This document shows, in pieces, positions 9,210 through 21,568 of a DNA stretch of 64,000 bases. The DNA comes from Nageia nagi (Eukaryota > Pinophyta): contig JBITNC010000001.1 in NCBI GenBank assembly GCA_050084985.1, forward strand, positions 68,076,001-68,140,000. The letters run 5' to 3'. The notes under the pieces are model-generated. The model saw only the letters and a program-made list of their open reading frames with translations. It was not told the origin of the DNA and did not search any database. The position numbers and the translations under genes are program-made. The first letter of the stretch is position 1, and every line of letters starts with the position of its first letter.

Positions 9210-11768
9210 GGTACCTTAACCACAAGAGTGTTCAAGATATGAAAAATCAAGAACTTGTGGAAGGTTTACCTAATATTTCACCCACAGTTGGTCTTTGTGA
9301 AAGGTGCATTCTAGGAAAGATGAATAGATAAAAGTTTGAAAAGGATAAGGCAACTCGGGCTACTCGTCCTCTTCAACTTGTGCATTCAGATTTAATGGGT
9401 CCATTTCAGACTAAGTCTCTAGGGGAGCTTCTTATGTTCTAACCTTCATTGATGACTTTAGTAGGATGACATTTGGTTATCTACTTGAGCACAAGGATCA
9501 AACTTTTGATCGATTTAAAGACTTCAAGGCACTTGTTGAAAATCAAACTGATTTTAAGATCAAAATGTTGAGATCTGACAATGGGGGTGAATATAATAGC
9601 AATGAGTTTAACGACTATTATGTTAAACATGGTATCAAGCGACAATTCATAATCCCTTACACCCTCAGCAAAATGGAGTTGCTGAAAGAAAGAATCGCAC
9701 CATTATGGAAATGGCAAGATGCATGTTGGGTAACCTTCCTAGTTTCTTATGGGGAGAAGCTATTCACATTGCTATTCACACCCTTAATAGGTTTCCTACT
9801 AAAGCAGTTGAAGGAAAAACTCCATATGAAGCATGGACAGGAAAGAAACCTAACATCTCACACTTTAGGTCTTTGGATGTGATGCATTTGCCTTCATTAC
9901 GTCAGAGAAAAAAAAGAAGCTAGACAAAAGATCAGAAAAATGCATCTTTGTGGGGTATGATAATCAACATAGAGGTTACAGGCTCTACTCCTCATCCCAT
10001 AAAATAGTCTTTGTTTCTAGGGATGTCAAGTTCAATGAACTTCCTAAGGATACGACTTCTCATGTTGAGGTGTCTGATTCAGAAGATTCTATGCCTGCAC
10101 CTAACTGGTTGGATGATCATGTAGGGAAGTCACCACAAGAGCAAAATTCTCCAGCTCAGAGAATTACAAGAAGTATGACCTTGAATAAATCCTTATTTGC
10201 CAAAATTGATAATATGAATGAGCCATCAACATTCAAAGAAGCTTCCAAGCAAGAATGTTGGATGGAAGCTATGAAAGTTGAGTATGAGGCACTCATGAAA
10301 AATGAAACTTGGGATTTGGTTCCTTATCCCAATGAGAAAAATGTGATTGGAAATAAATGGATTTACAAGGTCAAGTACAATTCTGATGGAGAAGTTGAAA
10401 AATACAAAGCAAGGTTAGTGGCCAAAGGATTTGCTCAGAAATATGGTATTGATTATGAGGAAACCTTTGCCCCTGTGGCCAAGATGCCTACTGTCAAGAT
10501 AATCCTTACTCTTTCTGTAGCTCAAGGTTGGAAAGTTTTTCAACTTGATGTCAAGAGTGCATTTCTCAATGGTGATTTGGATGTAGAAATCTACATGAAT
10601 CAACCAGAAGGATTTATTCCAGAAGGAAAAGAGTCTCTTGTGTGTAAGTTAAAGAAGTCTTTGTATGGACTTAAACAAGCACCTAGAGCATGGTACAAGA
10701 AAATTTCAGGATTCTTTGCAGATATTGGTTTTTCCAAGTGCTTCTCTGACTCAGATCTCTATGTACTCAATCAAGGAAAAGACATGGTCTTAATTCTCCT
10801 TTATGTGGATGATCTTCTCATAATAGGCAATAATAATTGAAATCATCTAAGAGTGCATATCCAAACTGAAGGCAACATTTGAAATGACTGATCTAGGTCT
10901 ATTGCATTACTATCTTGGAATGCAAGTATACCAACACAAAGATTGTACTTATCTTAGTCAATCTAAGTATATATCAGACATCTTGCAAAAGTTTGGAATG
11001 GAGGAGTGTAGATATGCTGCAATACCTATTTCTCCTGGAATCGTTGTATCATTGAGCTCAGATTCTCAATTGGCTAATGCTACAGCTTATAGGCAATTGA
11101 TCGGTACTCTTCTATATCTGACTATCTCTCATCCTGATATTGCCTTTGCAGTGAATCTGATGGCACGATTCATGCAAAAACCATATGTTGAACACCTCAA
11201 TGCTATGAAGCAAATCTTGAGGTATGTGGCAGGGACAAAGGATCTTGCTCTTAAGTATTCCAAAGTGGCCTCAATTGTTCTCTTAGGGTTCTCAGATTTT
11301 GATTATGGAGGAGATAGAGATGATAGAAAATCAACCTCTACATATGTTTTCAGCATTGGTTCAGGTGCTATCTCTTAGGCTTCCAAGAAGCAACCAACTG
11401 TGACTCTTTCTACCATCGAATCCGAATATCGAGCCATGTCTGTTGCCACCCAAGAAGCTATTTGGCTGAGGCATCTTCTGAACAAAATTGGGTATAAGCA
11501 AAATGGCCCATCTCTTATTTCTTCAGACAATCAATCGGCTATCTTGTTGGCTAAGAATCTTGTGTTCCATCAGAGAACCAAACATATGGAAATCCAAGCC
11601 CATTTTATCAGGGAGAAGGTTCTAGATGACATCATACACTTGGAGTATTGTCCATCTACTGAAAACTCTGTTGATCTATTCACCAAGACCCTTCCTGAAG
11701 CTCAGTTCAGCAAGCTTAGGGATTCTCTCGGGTTGGTGAAGTTGCCCTCAAGGGGGAGTGAAGTTTGA
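9134..11768 (+). pseudogene. Copia integrase-RT-RNase H, internal copy 1
   Basis: Integrase begins with the zinc-binding LWHQRLGYLNHKS ... LCERCILGK. The core carries HSDLMGPF, RSDNGGEY and VAERKNRT (D, D, E). An extra C near 9664 breaks the frame just before the last, and another shift lies near 9430. RT (9950-10840) has WIYKVKYNSDGEVEKYKARL, FAPVAKMPTVK, KSLYGLKQAPRAWY and the catalytic YVDD at 10802-10813, then a TGA at 10838. The RT C-terminus and RNase H run 10884-11768 with DDRKSTSTYVFSIGSGAIS, a TAG at 11376, ESEYRA and SSDNQSAIL, ending KLPSRGSEV. Gene order is that of Ty1/copia. Confidence 0.95.
11750..11760 (+). promoter_or_regulatory. Second, internal polypurine-tract-like site at end of RNase H
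   Basis: CAAGGGGGAGTG overlaps the last codons of RNase H and closely resembles the true tract AAGGGGGAG|TG at 12755-12765. In many plant copia elements the tract and 3' LTR follow at this point; here about 1 kb of 3' region intervenes. It could be a central or ancestral polypurine tract. Confidence 0.4.
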
Positions 11769-11837
11769 ACCTTTGTTAATGATGACAACTTCACCTCTAA
11801 GAGGCCTTTTTGATTGTACATTCTAGACCTCCATGGT

Positions 11838-12273
11838 AAGTTTGCTCTGCGTGACAAACTTGTTGTACAATTGTTGTTATAAAGTGTTGATTATTTTATA
11901 CCTCCATGGTAAGTTTGCTCTACGTGACAAACTTGTTGTACATATTTATACCTTCGTGGTGAGTTTGCTCTGCGTGAGAAACTCATTGTACATTTTTTGA
12001 GCATATAGTTAATATACCTCCGTGGTAAGTTCGCTCTAAGTGATGAACTTGTTGTACATTCTATACCTCTGTGGTGAGTTTGCTCTGCGTGAGAAACTCG
12101 TTGTATAATTTTTTATGCTCTATACCTCCGTGGTGAGTTTGCTTTGCATGAGAAACTCATTGTACAATATTTGAGCATATAATTAATATACCTCCGTGGT
12201 AAGTTTGCTCTACGTGATGAACTTTTTGTACATTCTATACCTCCATGGTGAGTTTGCTCTGCGTGAGAAACTC
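11838..12273 (+). repeat. Array of eight covarying hairpin repeats in copia 3' region (copy 1)
   Basis: Eight copies of a unit of about 42 bases, with variable spacers. Each holds a 24-base inverted repeat, at 11838, 11911, 11961, 12027, 12076, 12135, 12201 and 12250. Typical arms are AAGTTTG/CAAACTT, GAGTTT/AAACTC and AAGTTC/GAACTT. In the GAGTTT type an inner CTC/GAG pairing closes a five-base loop, TGCGT. Arms change together between copies, so pairing is kept while sequence changes. Upstream context is TACCTCCRTGGT and downstream is TTGTACA. It lies between the RNase H stop and the polypurine tract. Function is unknown; an RNA structure in the transcript 3' end is the simplest reading. 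Confidence 0.85.
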
Positions 12274-12754
12274 ATTGTACAATTTTTATGCTTATTAATA
12301 ATCAACACATGTCTATATACAACAGGTGACTATGAGTGATGGCTTGGCATCTCCGTGATGACTTATAGTGCACCATTAATCAGTTATTTATAAGATAGCA
12401 TTATTTGATTCTCTTATTTTAATATATGATGCATCTAACTAATTTTGTTCAGAGTTGCTTGTAGCATGTAGGATCTTCTTCAGAAATGCAGGTTACTCAC
12501 CTTGTGAAAGCAAGCTCATGGAGACTCACATGTCAGCTTAAAGTTGATCGACTACTATGTACAGTGAAACTAGTTATGGTTAATGATTGTATTGTAAACC
12601 ATTTTGTCAAATGGTAATGTAGTGAGTCTCATACTAGTTCTCAAAAAGATTCTCAAATATGTAAATGTTCTCATCTCCACTTGTATCTCTATGGAGGAGA
12701 ACTCTCTCTTACTCTCTCTCTTCTTTCTTCTACGCTCTATCCCAATATTGCATT
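12274..12754 (+). other. Remaining copia 3' untranslated region, copy 1
   Basis: Non-coding. It includes a segment near 12330-12375 (GATGGCTTGGCATCTCCGTG) that is recognisable in reverse at about 28413-28460 of element B, so the 3' region is shared across the family. Near 12690-12720 there is a CTCTCTCTTACTCTCTCTC stretch. Confidence 0.6.
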
Positions 12755-12763
12755 AAGGGGGAG
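12755..12763 (+). promoter_or_regulatory. Polypurine tract, copy 1
   Basis: AAGGGGGAG lies directly before the TG of LTR2. In LTR retrotransposons this primes plus-strand cDNA synthesis. Its presence before LTR2 shows that the first internal region is complete. Confidence 0.9.
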
Positions 12764-13266
12764 TGTTAGAATTTGTAATGAAATATTGTGAATATCTAAA
12801 CTCCTTGTAAGTTCAATTAATCACGTAAAGGATATGTAGATACTTTAAGGGATTAATTGAATTCTTTATTATGTGTGGACTTTGACCTAACCATGGGGTT
12901 AGTTGGTAGGTTAAAGTTAGGTCACACATTTAATGTAACCCTAACCTTACCCTTGGGTTAAAGGGAGGTTAGGGAGGTGCTTTCAAGCTATAAATAGAGG
13001 GCCTCTCCTCTTGTAAACACATCTAAGTTTTGGAGTAAGATTACTCTACTTAGTTGTGTAGGAGAGAGCAAGAGAATAGTTGTAAGAGAGGCATAGATTG
13101 AGAATAGAGAACTAGTTGTGGATGTACTCCCAAGGAGGGAGGAACCACATTATACTGGTGTCATATTGTGTGAATGTGTTAGTAGCTTGTAGATGTTGCA
13201 TGTTGAATGTGATTGAGCTTTCTATAGTCTTGGACCTTGGGAATTAGAGTAGTGCTAATTCTCTCA
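12764..13266 (+). repeat. LTR 2 of copia array (shared middle LTR)
   Basis: 503 bp, serving as right LTR of unit 1 and left LTR of unit 2. It is preceded by a polypurine tract and followed by a primer-binding site, with no target duplication at either edge. TATAAATA is at 12989-12996. By eye it is identical to LTR3 and differs from LTR1 at six positions. Confidence 0.95.
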
Positions 13267-13268
13267 AT

Positions 13269-13286
13269 TGGTATCTAGAGCTTGGT
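13269..13286 (+). promoter_or_regulatory. Primer-binding site, copy 2
   Basis: Same TGGTATCTAGAGCTTGGT as at 4464, including the extra T relative to the usual initiator-Met site. Confidence 0.85.
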
Positions 13287-13835
13287 GTGGAAGCTCTTCT
13301 TCTACATTTTGGAGGTTCTTCATCCTTCTCAAATTTGGAGATCTTAATCCTAATCTTCATTGTGAGGTAAAAGGTTTGCAAAGGTATAACCTTCTATCCT
13401 TCTTTAACTAAGTTCATTATGATACTAATTTTTTGTATGATTATGCTAGCTCAATGTCTTAGCAAAAATAACTTCAAATACCATAATATATTTTTGCTAC
13501 TCTCTTCTTACTAACAATATTTTATGTTAGTAATCTAATTTTAATGTACAAAGAAAATGCCTTTTTTTTTGTGAGCAAAAATATATTATGATAGCATCTT
13601 ATTGAATTTTTTTTTACAATAGTCTTTTGTGAAAAATATCAAAAAAAAGAGGAAGGTGCAATTTTTTACATATGTTATTTTTGAAATAAAGGGGAGGACT
13701 TTATTTACAAGTTTTTGAAATATTTACATAGTATTTTTTTTTCACATATAAGGAGGATTTTTTAAATTATCAATTTATAAATAAATTAAACCATATAACA
13801 ATTTATTAAATTTGGGGGGGTCGAATAAAACAATG
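13287..13835 (+). other. Copia leader first part, copy 2
   Basis: Non-coding, the same as 4482-5029 apart from one extra T in the run at 13734-13742. Confidence 0.6.
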
Positions 13836-14657
13836 GGCTCCTAAGGCACGCGAACTGTTTGACAAAATGATCGCAGACCTGTATCCACCACACGGATACG
13901 TTTGAATTATTTGACAAAGTGCCTCGATGAAATGCAATCTATGGACTGCAATGCTCAAGCGATATGCACCAAAATGATACGTTGAAAGGTTCCCTGAATT
14001 AAGCATTATACATTTTCAAAAAAGTCTCAAACTTTGACAGCCGAATTTTTTGAACTAATATAGAATTTGTTCAGGTCCTGTCTTTTAGACATCTGCAAAT
14101 GCGAGTCTGGGAACGTGGTGCTGAAACATTTGTGTTTATGGGTTTGGATATTACAACTGAATAACAAAGCTGGTCACATGTCGAAATCCTCCTTCGCTCT
14201 TTGCAAATTGACATCATATATTAATGTTTCAATGCCGGACCCCATGACCACATCCTTCAGGTGCACACGATTGTTTGCCAAGATGCACGATGCAGACCAT
14301 GTTTCATGGCCTGCACTGATCATAGAGAAGGCACGTAAGTTATTTGCTCAGATGCATGATGTAGATAGTGTTTCATGGACTGCAATACCGTGACCTCTCC
14401 TCCTCTCCTCTGCAGGCGAGAAGGTACGCATGCTATTTGACAAAATGCATAAAATAGATACATTCAAAGGGTCTATGCAATTATTTGACCAGATGCATGA
14501 TGCAGATAGAGTTTTTTTGGCTCGCGGCCCTGCTAAAAGCTTGTGAACCCCATGCTCTCATCTTCTTCTATCATGGCCATTCCACACTCTGCAAATTACT
14601 TGACGAGATGCCTCCCCCGTAGCTTCCTTCTCTACGTTTCATGGCTTGCAATGTTCG
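13836..14657 (+). pseudogene. Captured PPR gene fragment, copy 2
   Basis: Tandem duplicate of 5030-5850, with the same degenerate PPR motifs (RLFAKMHDADHVSWPAL and ARKLFAQMHDVDSVSWTAI around 14270-14387). One extra base near 13892 (CACACGG against CACAGG) distinguishes it. The two copies arose by duplication of the array and not by two capture events. Confidence 0.75.
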
Positions 14658-16135
14658 TAGGAAATACACAAAAAAGGGAGAAATGTTGACTGTCTCCTCT
14701 CAACCAGTGGCCTCCAGATTGCTTCACCTCCCTCTACCTGCACGTCTCTCCCTCTCATTCACTGCTCCCACAGCCTCCTGCCAGCCATGACGTGCAACAG
14801 TCTTCTCCTCGAAGCCTACTCTCTCCTGGTCTCCCTCGTGTGCAGCAGTCTCCTCCTCCCTCTCCTCTTGAGCTCCTCTTCTCTTGCGCCAGCCTCCTGC
14901 ACAAGCCTCCTCTTCCATCTCACCATTAATTGAAACCTTACGTGTACTCCTTCCTTTCTTGTTGAGCATTAATTCTTGTTGACCATTTTTACCTTCTTTC
15001 TATGCTCCTCCACAAGCAACGTGCTCTTCTTGGTAGAAGAAAAAGGGGGTGGGTCATTTTTTAAGTATAAACATGCATTTAATTTTTGTTTTACCAACTA
15101 GAAAGGGGATTTGATTTTTTTTGTTTCACCACCTAAGTCTTAAGAACCCAACCAAACCCCTTGAGCATTAATTTTTTGTTGACTACTCCCAAGAGGCAAC
15201 GTATACTCCTTCTTGGTAAGGGAAGGGTTGCCATTACTACTATACCTATATGCATTTATTTTTTTTTGACTTGAAGTATTTTAGAGTGCTTGAAGTAAAA
15301 GAAGCATTAAAATTGCATGAAGTAGGGGTATGGGTCTCCTATTACAACTTGCACAGATATACTTCTTAGGTATTTAATTTTTTTTACTTACTTGCTTACA
15401 AGTCAATTGCTCCCATTAAATGCACTTAGGAGTACTTAGAATATTTCTAAAAATTCTACTCAAAATTGCATGTTTAAATTACTAAGGTGCACATGCAATT
15501 TTTTAATGCTAACCTCTTAGCATTTTTTTCTAAGCATAGTAATTTAGCCTAAGCATGCTATTTTTGTAAGTAAATAAGGGACAATTTTACTTAAAATGCA
15601 TACTTATAAGACAAGTCTTAGCATACAATTTTTTTTTTAGGGATAAAACTTAAAGTGAAAAGGGGGAATTGGTATAGTTTTTTACTTAAATTTTATCTAG
15701 ATCTTGCATGCTAGACTTGTGATGCATGTCTCTTTATCTTGTAAACTTTATCTAGATATTGCATGCTAGACTTATGATGCATGTATCTTTATCTTGTTTG
15801 AAGAATAGAACATGCTTAGGACTTAAATTTTTAAGTTAAATAATGCATGATTACTTAAATTTTTTTTAAGTCATGGAATAATGCATGTTATGAATTAAAT
15901 GCTAAGTAGGACTTAGTTCTTTTTTAATTCATTAAGTACTTGAATATATTGAGCAAAATAACAAAATGTAAAAGTCCTTTAGGGTTAGTACAAAACCCAT
16001 TGGACTTTTTAAGGTTTTTTTTTCAAAGCTCGTGTGGATGATGCAATTTTACTTTACTTTATATTTTTGCACAATTTGCTTATACTTGCAAAAATGCAAA
16101 TATTGAAAAGTAACCCCTAAAATGAACACATCTGC
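14658..16135 (+). other. Copia leader, CT-rich then AT-rich part, copy 2
   Basis: Duplicate of 5880-7329: CT-rich segment to about 14982, then TGCATGC/TTAAGT-rich AT-rich leader. One base is missing near 15958 relative to copy 1 (AATAACAAAA against AATATACAAAA). No gene is seen. Confidence 0.6.
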
Positions 16136-16606
16136 ACGTATTCTTCCATAACATGACTTGTTTGGGGAGCCACAAGGTGAGGACAGGGTAGACTGGAGCC
16201 CTTTTAGTCCGAAGAACTGAGTGGTGGTAAGTCCGTCTTAATTTCCCCTAAGACCTCTGTTGGATTGGACATAACTCTATTAGGTGGATAGGCATGTGTG
16301 TAGTGATACCACATGTTCGCACGTCCATTCAGGGTTATCCTGATAACCTAGGAGGAAAACTGAAAACCTTAATCAAGATAAATTAAAATGGCCGGTCCAA
16401 GATACATCAGATCCTTGGAAAATAGTTGGTACTTCTCCTTGTGAGAGTATATTACTAACCAAGGTGAACTGGTTGAGGACTGGTAGTACCTGGGCTCCAC
16501 CTTGCGGGCATCCAGGTGAAGGCCTAATTCTATACAAGAAAACAACCTCAACTTTATTCCTCTACAGATCGTGGTTATAAGTTTGCACATGTGGGACATG
16601 TTTACT
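16136..16606 (+). promoter_or_regulatory. Conserved leader block before gag, copy 2
   Basis: Duplicate of the block at 7330-7800, with the dyad GGTTATC-CT-GATAACC near 16334-16349. See that entry for conservation in elements A and B. Confidence 0.6.
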
Positions 16607-16679
16607 TATGTTTGATTTGTATAGATGGAAACTTGTAAAATTTGCATTCTTATTGCATATTTATTTTTTTGTACAGACA

Positions 16680-18014
16680 ATGGTTGAAACCTTCATACCC
16701 AAGCACATACTCAACGGTTCCAACTACAGCATATGGGAACCTCGTATGAGAGCTGAGTTACAAGCAAGGAAGCTATGGCAGACAGTAAATGAAGATCTAG
16801 TTGCTCCTACAGATGAGAAGGCCCTTGAAATTTACAACTCAAAGAATGAGTCAGCAACCTCAATGATCTATCGTGCAGTTTCAGATGACATCCTTCTCAT
16901 GATTTCTTCCTCGACATCAGCAAAAGAAGCTTGGGACAGACTAAAGAAAATTTACCTTGGGTCCAAATTTTCAAGAAGGTTCACCATTCTACAAAAGTTG
17001 TTGCAGTATCATCAAGGAGAAGATGAAAGTGCCTCAATCTACTTGAACAAAATCATTGACCTCAGGACACAACTGGTTGGCTGTGGGTGCAATTGGATCA
17101 ATGATGAGTTCATGGTCTTCATTATTCTTCAAAGCCTCTCTACAAAGTTCAGTAACTTTGTCACAGTTATGGAGACTAGGCTCGATGATGAAGAAGATGT
17201 TATCTCCCTTGATAATCTTTCTAGACTCCTTCTGAAACATGAGGAAACTTTGAACAAGAAAATGTTGAACATTTCTCCAAAGGATAATAGCATTGCTCTA
17301 GGAGCAACCAAAACTCCTTTCAAGAAGACGTTTAAACATTATAAATTCAAAGACAACAAATCCTCATCTACTATCAAGAAGCATAACAACTTCAAGCAAA
17401 GGAATGACAAAGCTAGATCAAGCAAACCAACACTGCAGAAAAAGTTTGATGGGAATTGTAACTTTTGTGGCATCTTTAGGCACAAAGAGTATGATTATCG
17501 CAAAAAGAAATTTGCTCAAAAAGGAAAGGAAAATGCAAATGTGAGAAATTTCAATAATAAAAAGAAGAACAAGCATGCTGCTTCTGTTGCCTACTACTCA
17601 ATGACTCAAACTATTTCAAATGATTGGATTATTGATTCAGGATGCACTAATCACATGTGTTATGAAAAGGATAAGTTTGAAAATTTTCATAAGTACAACA
17701 AGGATACAATTGTGATAGGTGATAATACAGTCCTTGATGTTCAAGGAATAGGGAATGTGAAGATTCATGGAAAGGCACTTGATAATGTCTTTTATGTGCC
17801 TAAGCTAAGGATGAATCTTATCTCTGTAATTCAGATTACAAGGACAGGGTGCTCATTTGAGTTTACCTCACACTCCTGGTGTGTTAAGAAAGGACTTGCC
17901 ACTTTGATAAAAAGATCAGTAAAGAATGACCTTATATTGTGGATCAAGTACCTTCAAAGATTTGTCTTGCTACAAGTGTGTGTTCAAAAGGTAATCTTTG
18001 GCATCAACGATTAG
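16680..18014 (+). pseudogene. Copia gag-protease, internal copy 2
   Basis: Same protein as copy 1, but the frame is continuous because it lacks the extra A, giving about 445 codons from MVETFIPKH to the stop at 18012-18014. Gag with the defective zinc knuckle (last ligand Tyr) is fused in frame to protease with WIIDSGCTNHMC near 17626, then runs into the pre-integrase region. This is the longest open frame in the window. The terminal stop is shared with copy 1, so both copies derive from an element that was already inactive. Confidence 0.93.
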
Positions 18015-20573
18015 GGTACCTTAACCACAAGAGTGTTCAAGATATGAAAAATCAAGAACTTGTGGAAGGTTTACCTAATATTTCACCCACAGTTGGTCTT
18101 TGTGAAAGGTGCATTCTAGGAAAGATGAATAGATAAAAGTTTGAAAAGGATAAGGCAACTCGGGCTACTCGTCCTCTTCAACTTGTGCATTCAGATTTAA
18201 TGGGTCCATTTCAGACTAAGTCTCTAGGGGAGCTTCTTATGTTCTAACCTTCATTGATGACTTTAGTAGGATGACATTTGGTTATCTACTTGAGCACAAG
18301 GATCAAACTTTTGATCGATTTAAAGACTTCAAGGCACTTGTTGAAAATCAAACTGATTTTAAGATCAAAATGTTGAGATCTGACAATGGGGGTGAATATA
18401 ATAGCAATGAGTTTAACGACTATTATGTTAAACATGGTATCAAGCGACAATTCATAATCCCTTACACCCTCAGCAAAATGGAGTTGCTGAAAGAAAGAAT
18501 CGCACCATTATGGAAATGGCAAGATGCATGTTGGGTAACCTTCCTAGTTTCTTATGGGGAGAAGCTATTCACATTGCTATTCACACCCTTAATAGGTTTC
18601 CTACTAAAGCAGTTGAAGGAAAAACTCCATATGAAGCATGGACAGGAAAGAAACCTAACATCTCACACTTTAGGTCTTTGGATGTGATGCATTTGCCTTC
18701 ATTACGTCAGAGAAAAAAAAGAAGCTAGACAAAAGATCAGAAAAATGCATCTTTGTGGGGTATGATAATCAACATAGAGGTTACAGGCTCTACTCCTCAT
18801 CCCATAAAATAGTCTTTGTTTCTAGGGATGTCAAGTTCAATGAACTTCCTAAGGATACGACTTCTCATGTTGAGGTGTCTGATTCAGAAGATTCTATGCC
18901 TGCACCTAACTGGTTGGATGATCATGTAGGGAAGTCACCACAAGAGCAAAATTCTCCAGCTCAGAGAATTACAAGAAGTATGACCTTGAATAAATCCTTA
19001 TTTGCCAAAATTGATAATATGAATGAGCCATCAACATTCAAAGAAGCTTCCAAGCAAGAATGTTGGATGGAAGCTATGAAAGTTGAGTATGAGGCACTCA
19101 TGAAAAATGAAACTTGGGATTTGGTTCCTTATCCCAATGAGAAAAATGTGATTGGAAATAAATGGATTTACAAGGTCAAGTACAATTCTGATGGAGAAGT
19201 TGAAAAATACAAAGCAAGGTTAGTGGCCAAAGGATTTGCTCAGAAATATGGTATTGATTATGAGGAAACCTTTGCCCCTGTGGCCAAGATGCCTACTGTC
19301 AAGATAATCCTTACTCTTTCTGTAGCTCAAGGTTGGAAAGTTTTTCAACTTGATGTCAAGAGTGCATTTCTCAATGGTGATTTGGATGTAGAAATCTACA
19401 TGAATCAACCAGAAGGATTTATTCCAGAAGGAAAAGAGTCTCTTGTGTGTAAGTTAAAGAAGTCTTTGTATGGACTTAAACAAGCACCTAGAGCATGGTA
19501 CAAGAAAATTTCAGGATTCTTTGCAGATATTGGTTTTTCCAAGTGCTTCTCTGACTCAGATCTCTATGTACTCAATCAAGGAAAAGACATGGTCTTAATT
19601 CTCCTTTATGTGGATGATCTTCTCATAATAGGCAATAATAATTGAAATCATCTAAGAGTGCATATCCAAACTGAAGGCAACATTTGAAATGACTGATCTA
19701 GGTCTATTGCATTACTATCTTGGAATGCAAGTATACCAACACAAAGATTGTACTTATCTTAGTCAATCTAAGTATATATCAGACATCTTGCAAAAGTTTG
19801 GAATGGAGGAGTGTAGATATGCTGCAATACCTATTTCTCCTGGAATCGTTGTATCATTGAGCTCAGATTCTCAATTGGCTAATGCTACAGCTTATAGGCA
19901 ATTGATCGGTACTCTTCTATATCTGACTATCTCTCATCCTGATATTGCCTTTGCAGTGAATCTGATGGCACGATTCATGCAAAAACCATATGTTGAACAC
20001 CTCAATGCTATGAAGCAAATCTTGAGGTATGTGGCAGGGACAAAGGATCTTGCTCTTAAGTATTCCAAAGTGGCCTCAATTGTTCTCTTAGGGTTCTCAG
20101 ATTTTGATTATGGAGGAGATAGAGATGATAGAAAATCAACCTCTACATATGTTTTCAGCATTGGTTCAGGTGCTATCTCTTAGGCTTCCAAGAAGCAACC
20201 AACTGTGACTCTTTCTACCATCGAATCCGAATATCGAGCCATGTCTGTTGCCACCCAAGAAGCTATTTGGCTGAGGCATCTTCTGAACAAAATTGGGTAT
20301 AAGCAAAATGGCCCATCTCTTATTTCTTCAGACAATCAATCGGCTATCTTGTTGGCTAAGAATCTTGTGTTCCATCAGAGAACCAAACATATGGAAATCC
20401 AAGCCCATTTTATCAGGGAGAAGGTTCTAGATGACATCATACACTTGGAGTATTGTCCATCTACTGAAAACTCTGTTGATCTATTCACCAAGACCCTTCC
20501 TGAAGCTCAGTTCAGCAAGCTTAGGGATTCTCTCGGGTTGGTGAAGTTGCCCTCAAGGGGGAGTGAAGTTTGA
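17939..20573 (+). pseudogene. Copia integrase-RT-RNase H, internal copy 2
   Basis: Same domains as in copy 1: integrase zinc-binding and core (17939-18730), RT (18755-19645, YVDD near 19607-19618) and RNase H (to 20573). It carries the same breaks: TAA after KMNR at 18136, the frame lost near 18240, the extra C before the third integrase catalytic residue near 18469, TGA at 19643 and TAG at 20181. I saw no additional stop unique to this copy. Confidence 0.95.
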
Positions 20574-20642
20574 ACCTTTGTTAATGATGACAACTTCACC
20601 TCTAAGAGGCCTTTTTGATTGTACATTCTAGACCTCCATGGT

Positions 20643-21078
20643 AAGTTTGCTCTGCGTGACAAACTTGTTGTACAATTGTTGTTATAAAGTGTTGATTATT
20701 TTATACCTCCATGGTAAGTTTGCTCTACGTGACAAACTTGTTGTACATATTTATACCTTCGTGGTGAGTTTGCTCTGCGTGAGAAACTCATTGTACATTT
20801 TTTGAGCATATAGTTAATATACCTCCGTGGTAAGTTCGCTCTAAGTGATGAACTTGTTGTACATTCTATACCTCTGTGGTGAGTTTGCTCTGCGTGAGAA
20901 ACTCGTTGTATAATTTTTTATGCTCTATACCTCCGTGGTGAGTTTGCTTTGCATGAGAAACTCATTGTACAATATTTGAGCATATAATTAATATACCTCC
21001 GTGGTAAGTTTGCTCTACGTGATGAACTTTTTGTACATTCTATACCTCCATGGTGAGTTTGCTCTGCGTGAGAAACTC
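20643..21078 (+). repeat. Array of eight covarying hairpin repeats, copy 2
   Basis: Exact-period duplicate of 11838-12273, with the same eight inverted repeats and spacers. It is not independent evidence for structure, because it arose from the tandem duplication. Confidence 0.85.
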
Positions 21079-21559
21079 ATTGTACAATTTTTATGCTTAT
21101 TAATAATCAACACATGTCTATATACAACAGGTGACTATGAGTGATGGCTTGGCATCTCCGTGATGACTTATAGTGCACCATTAATCAGTTATTTATAAGA
21201 TAGCATTATTTGATTCTCTTATTTTAATATATGATGCATCTAACTAATTTTGTTCAGAGTTGCTTGTAGCATGTAGGATCTTCTTCAGAAATGCAGGTTA
21301 CTCACCTTGTGAAAGCAAGCTCATGGAGACTCACATGTCAGCTTAAAGTTGATCGACTACTATGTACAGTGAAACTAGTTATGGTTAATGATTGTATTGT
21401 AAACCATTTTGTCAAATGGTAATGTAGTGAGTCTCATACTAGTTCTCAAAAAGATTCTCAAATATGTAAATGTTCTCATCTCCACTTGTATCTCTATGGA
21501 GGAGAACTCTCTCTTACTCTCTCTCTTCTTTCTTCTACGCTCTATCCCAATATTGCATT
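21079..21559 (+). other. Remaining copia 3' untranslated region, copy 2
   Basis: Duplicate of 12274-12754. No gene is seen. Confidence 0.6.
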
Positions 21560-21568
21560 AAGGGGGAG
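21560..21568 (+). promoter_or_regulatory. Polypurine tract, copy 2
   Basis: AAGGGGGAG lies directly before the TG of LTR3. Confidence 0.9.

Noticed and set aside
11838-12273. Regularly spaced repeats that might be taken for a CRISPR array
   Set aside because: Spacers are short, AT-rich and similar to each other, the host is a plant, and the array lies inside a copia 3' region.
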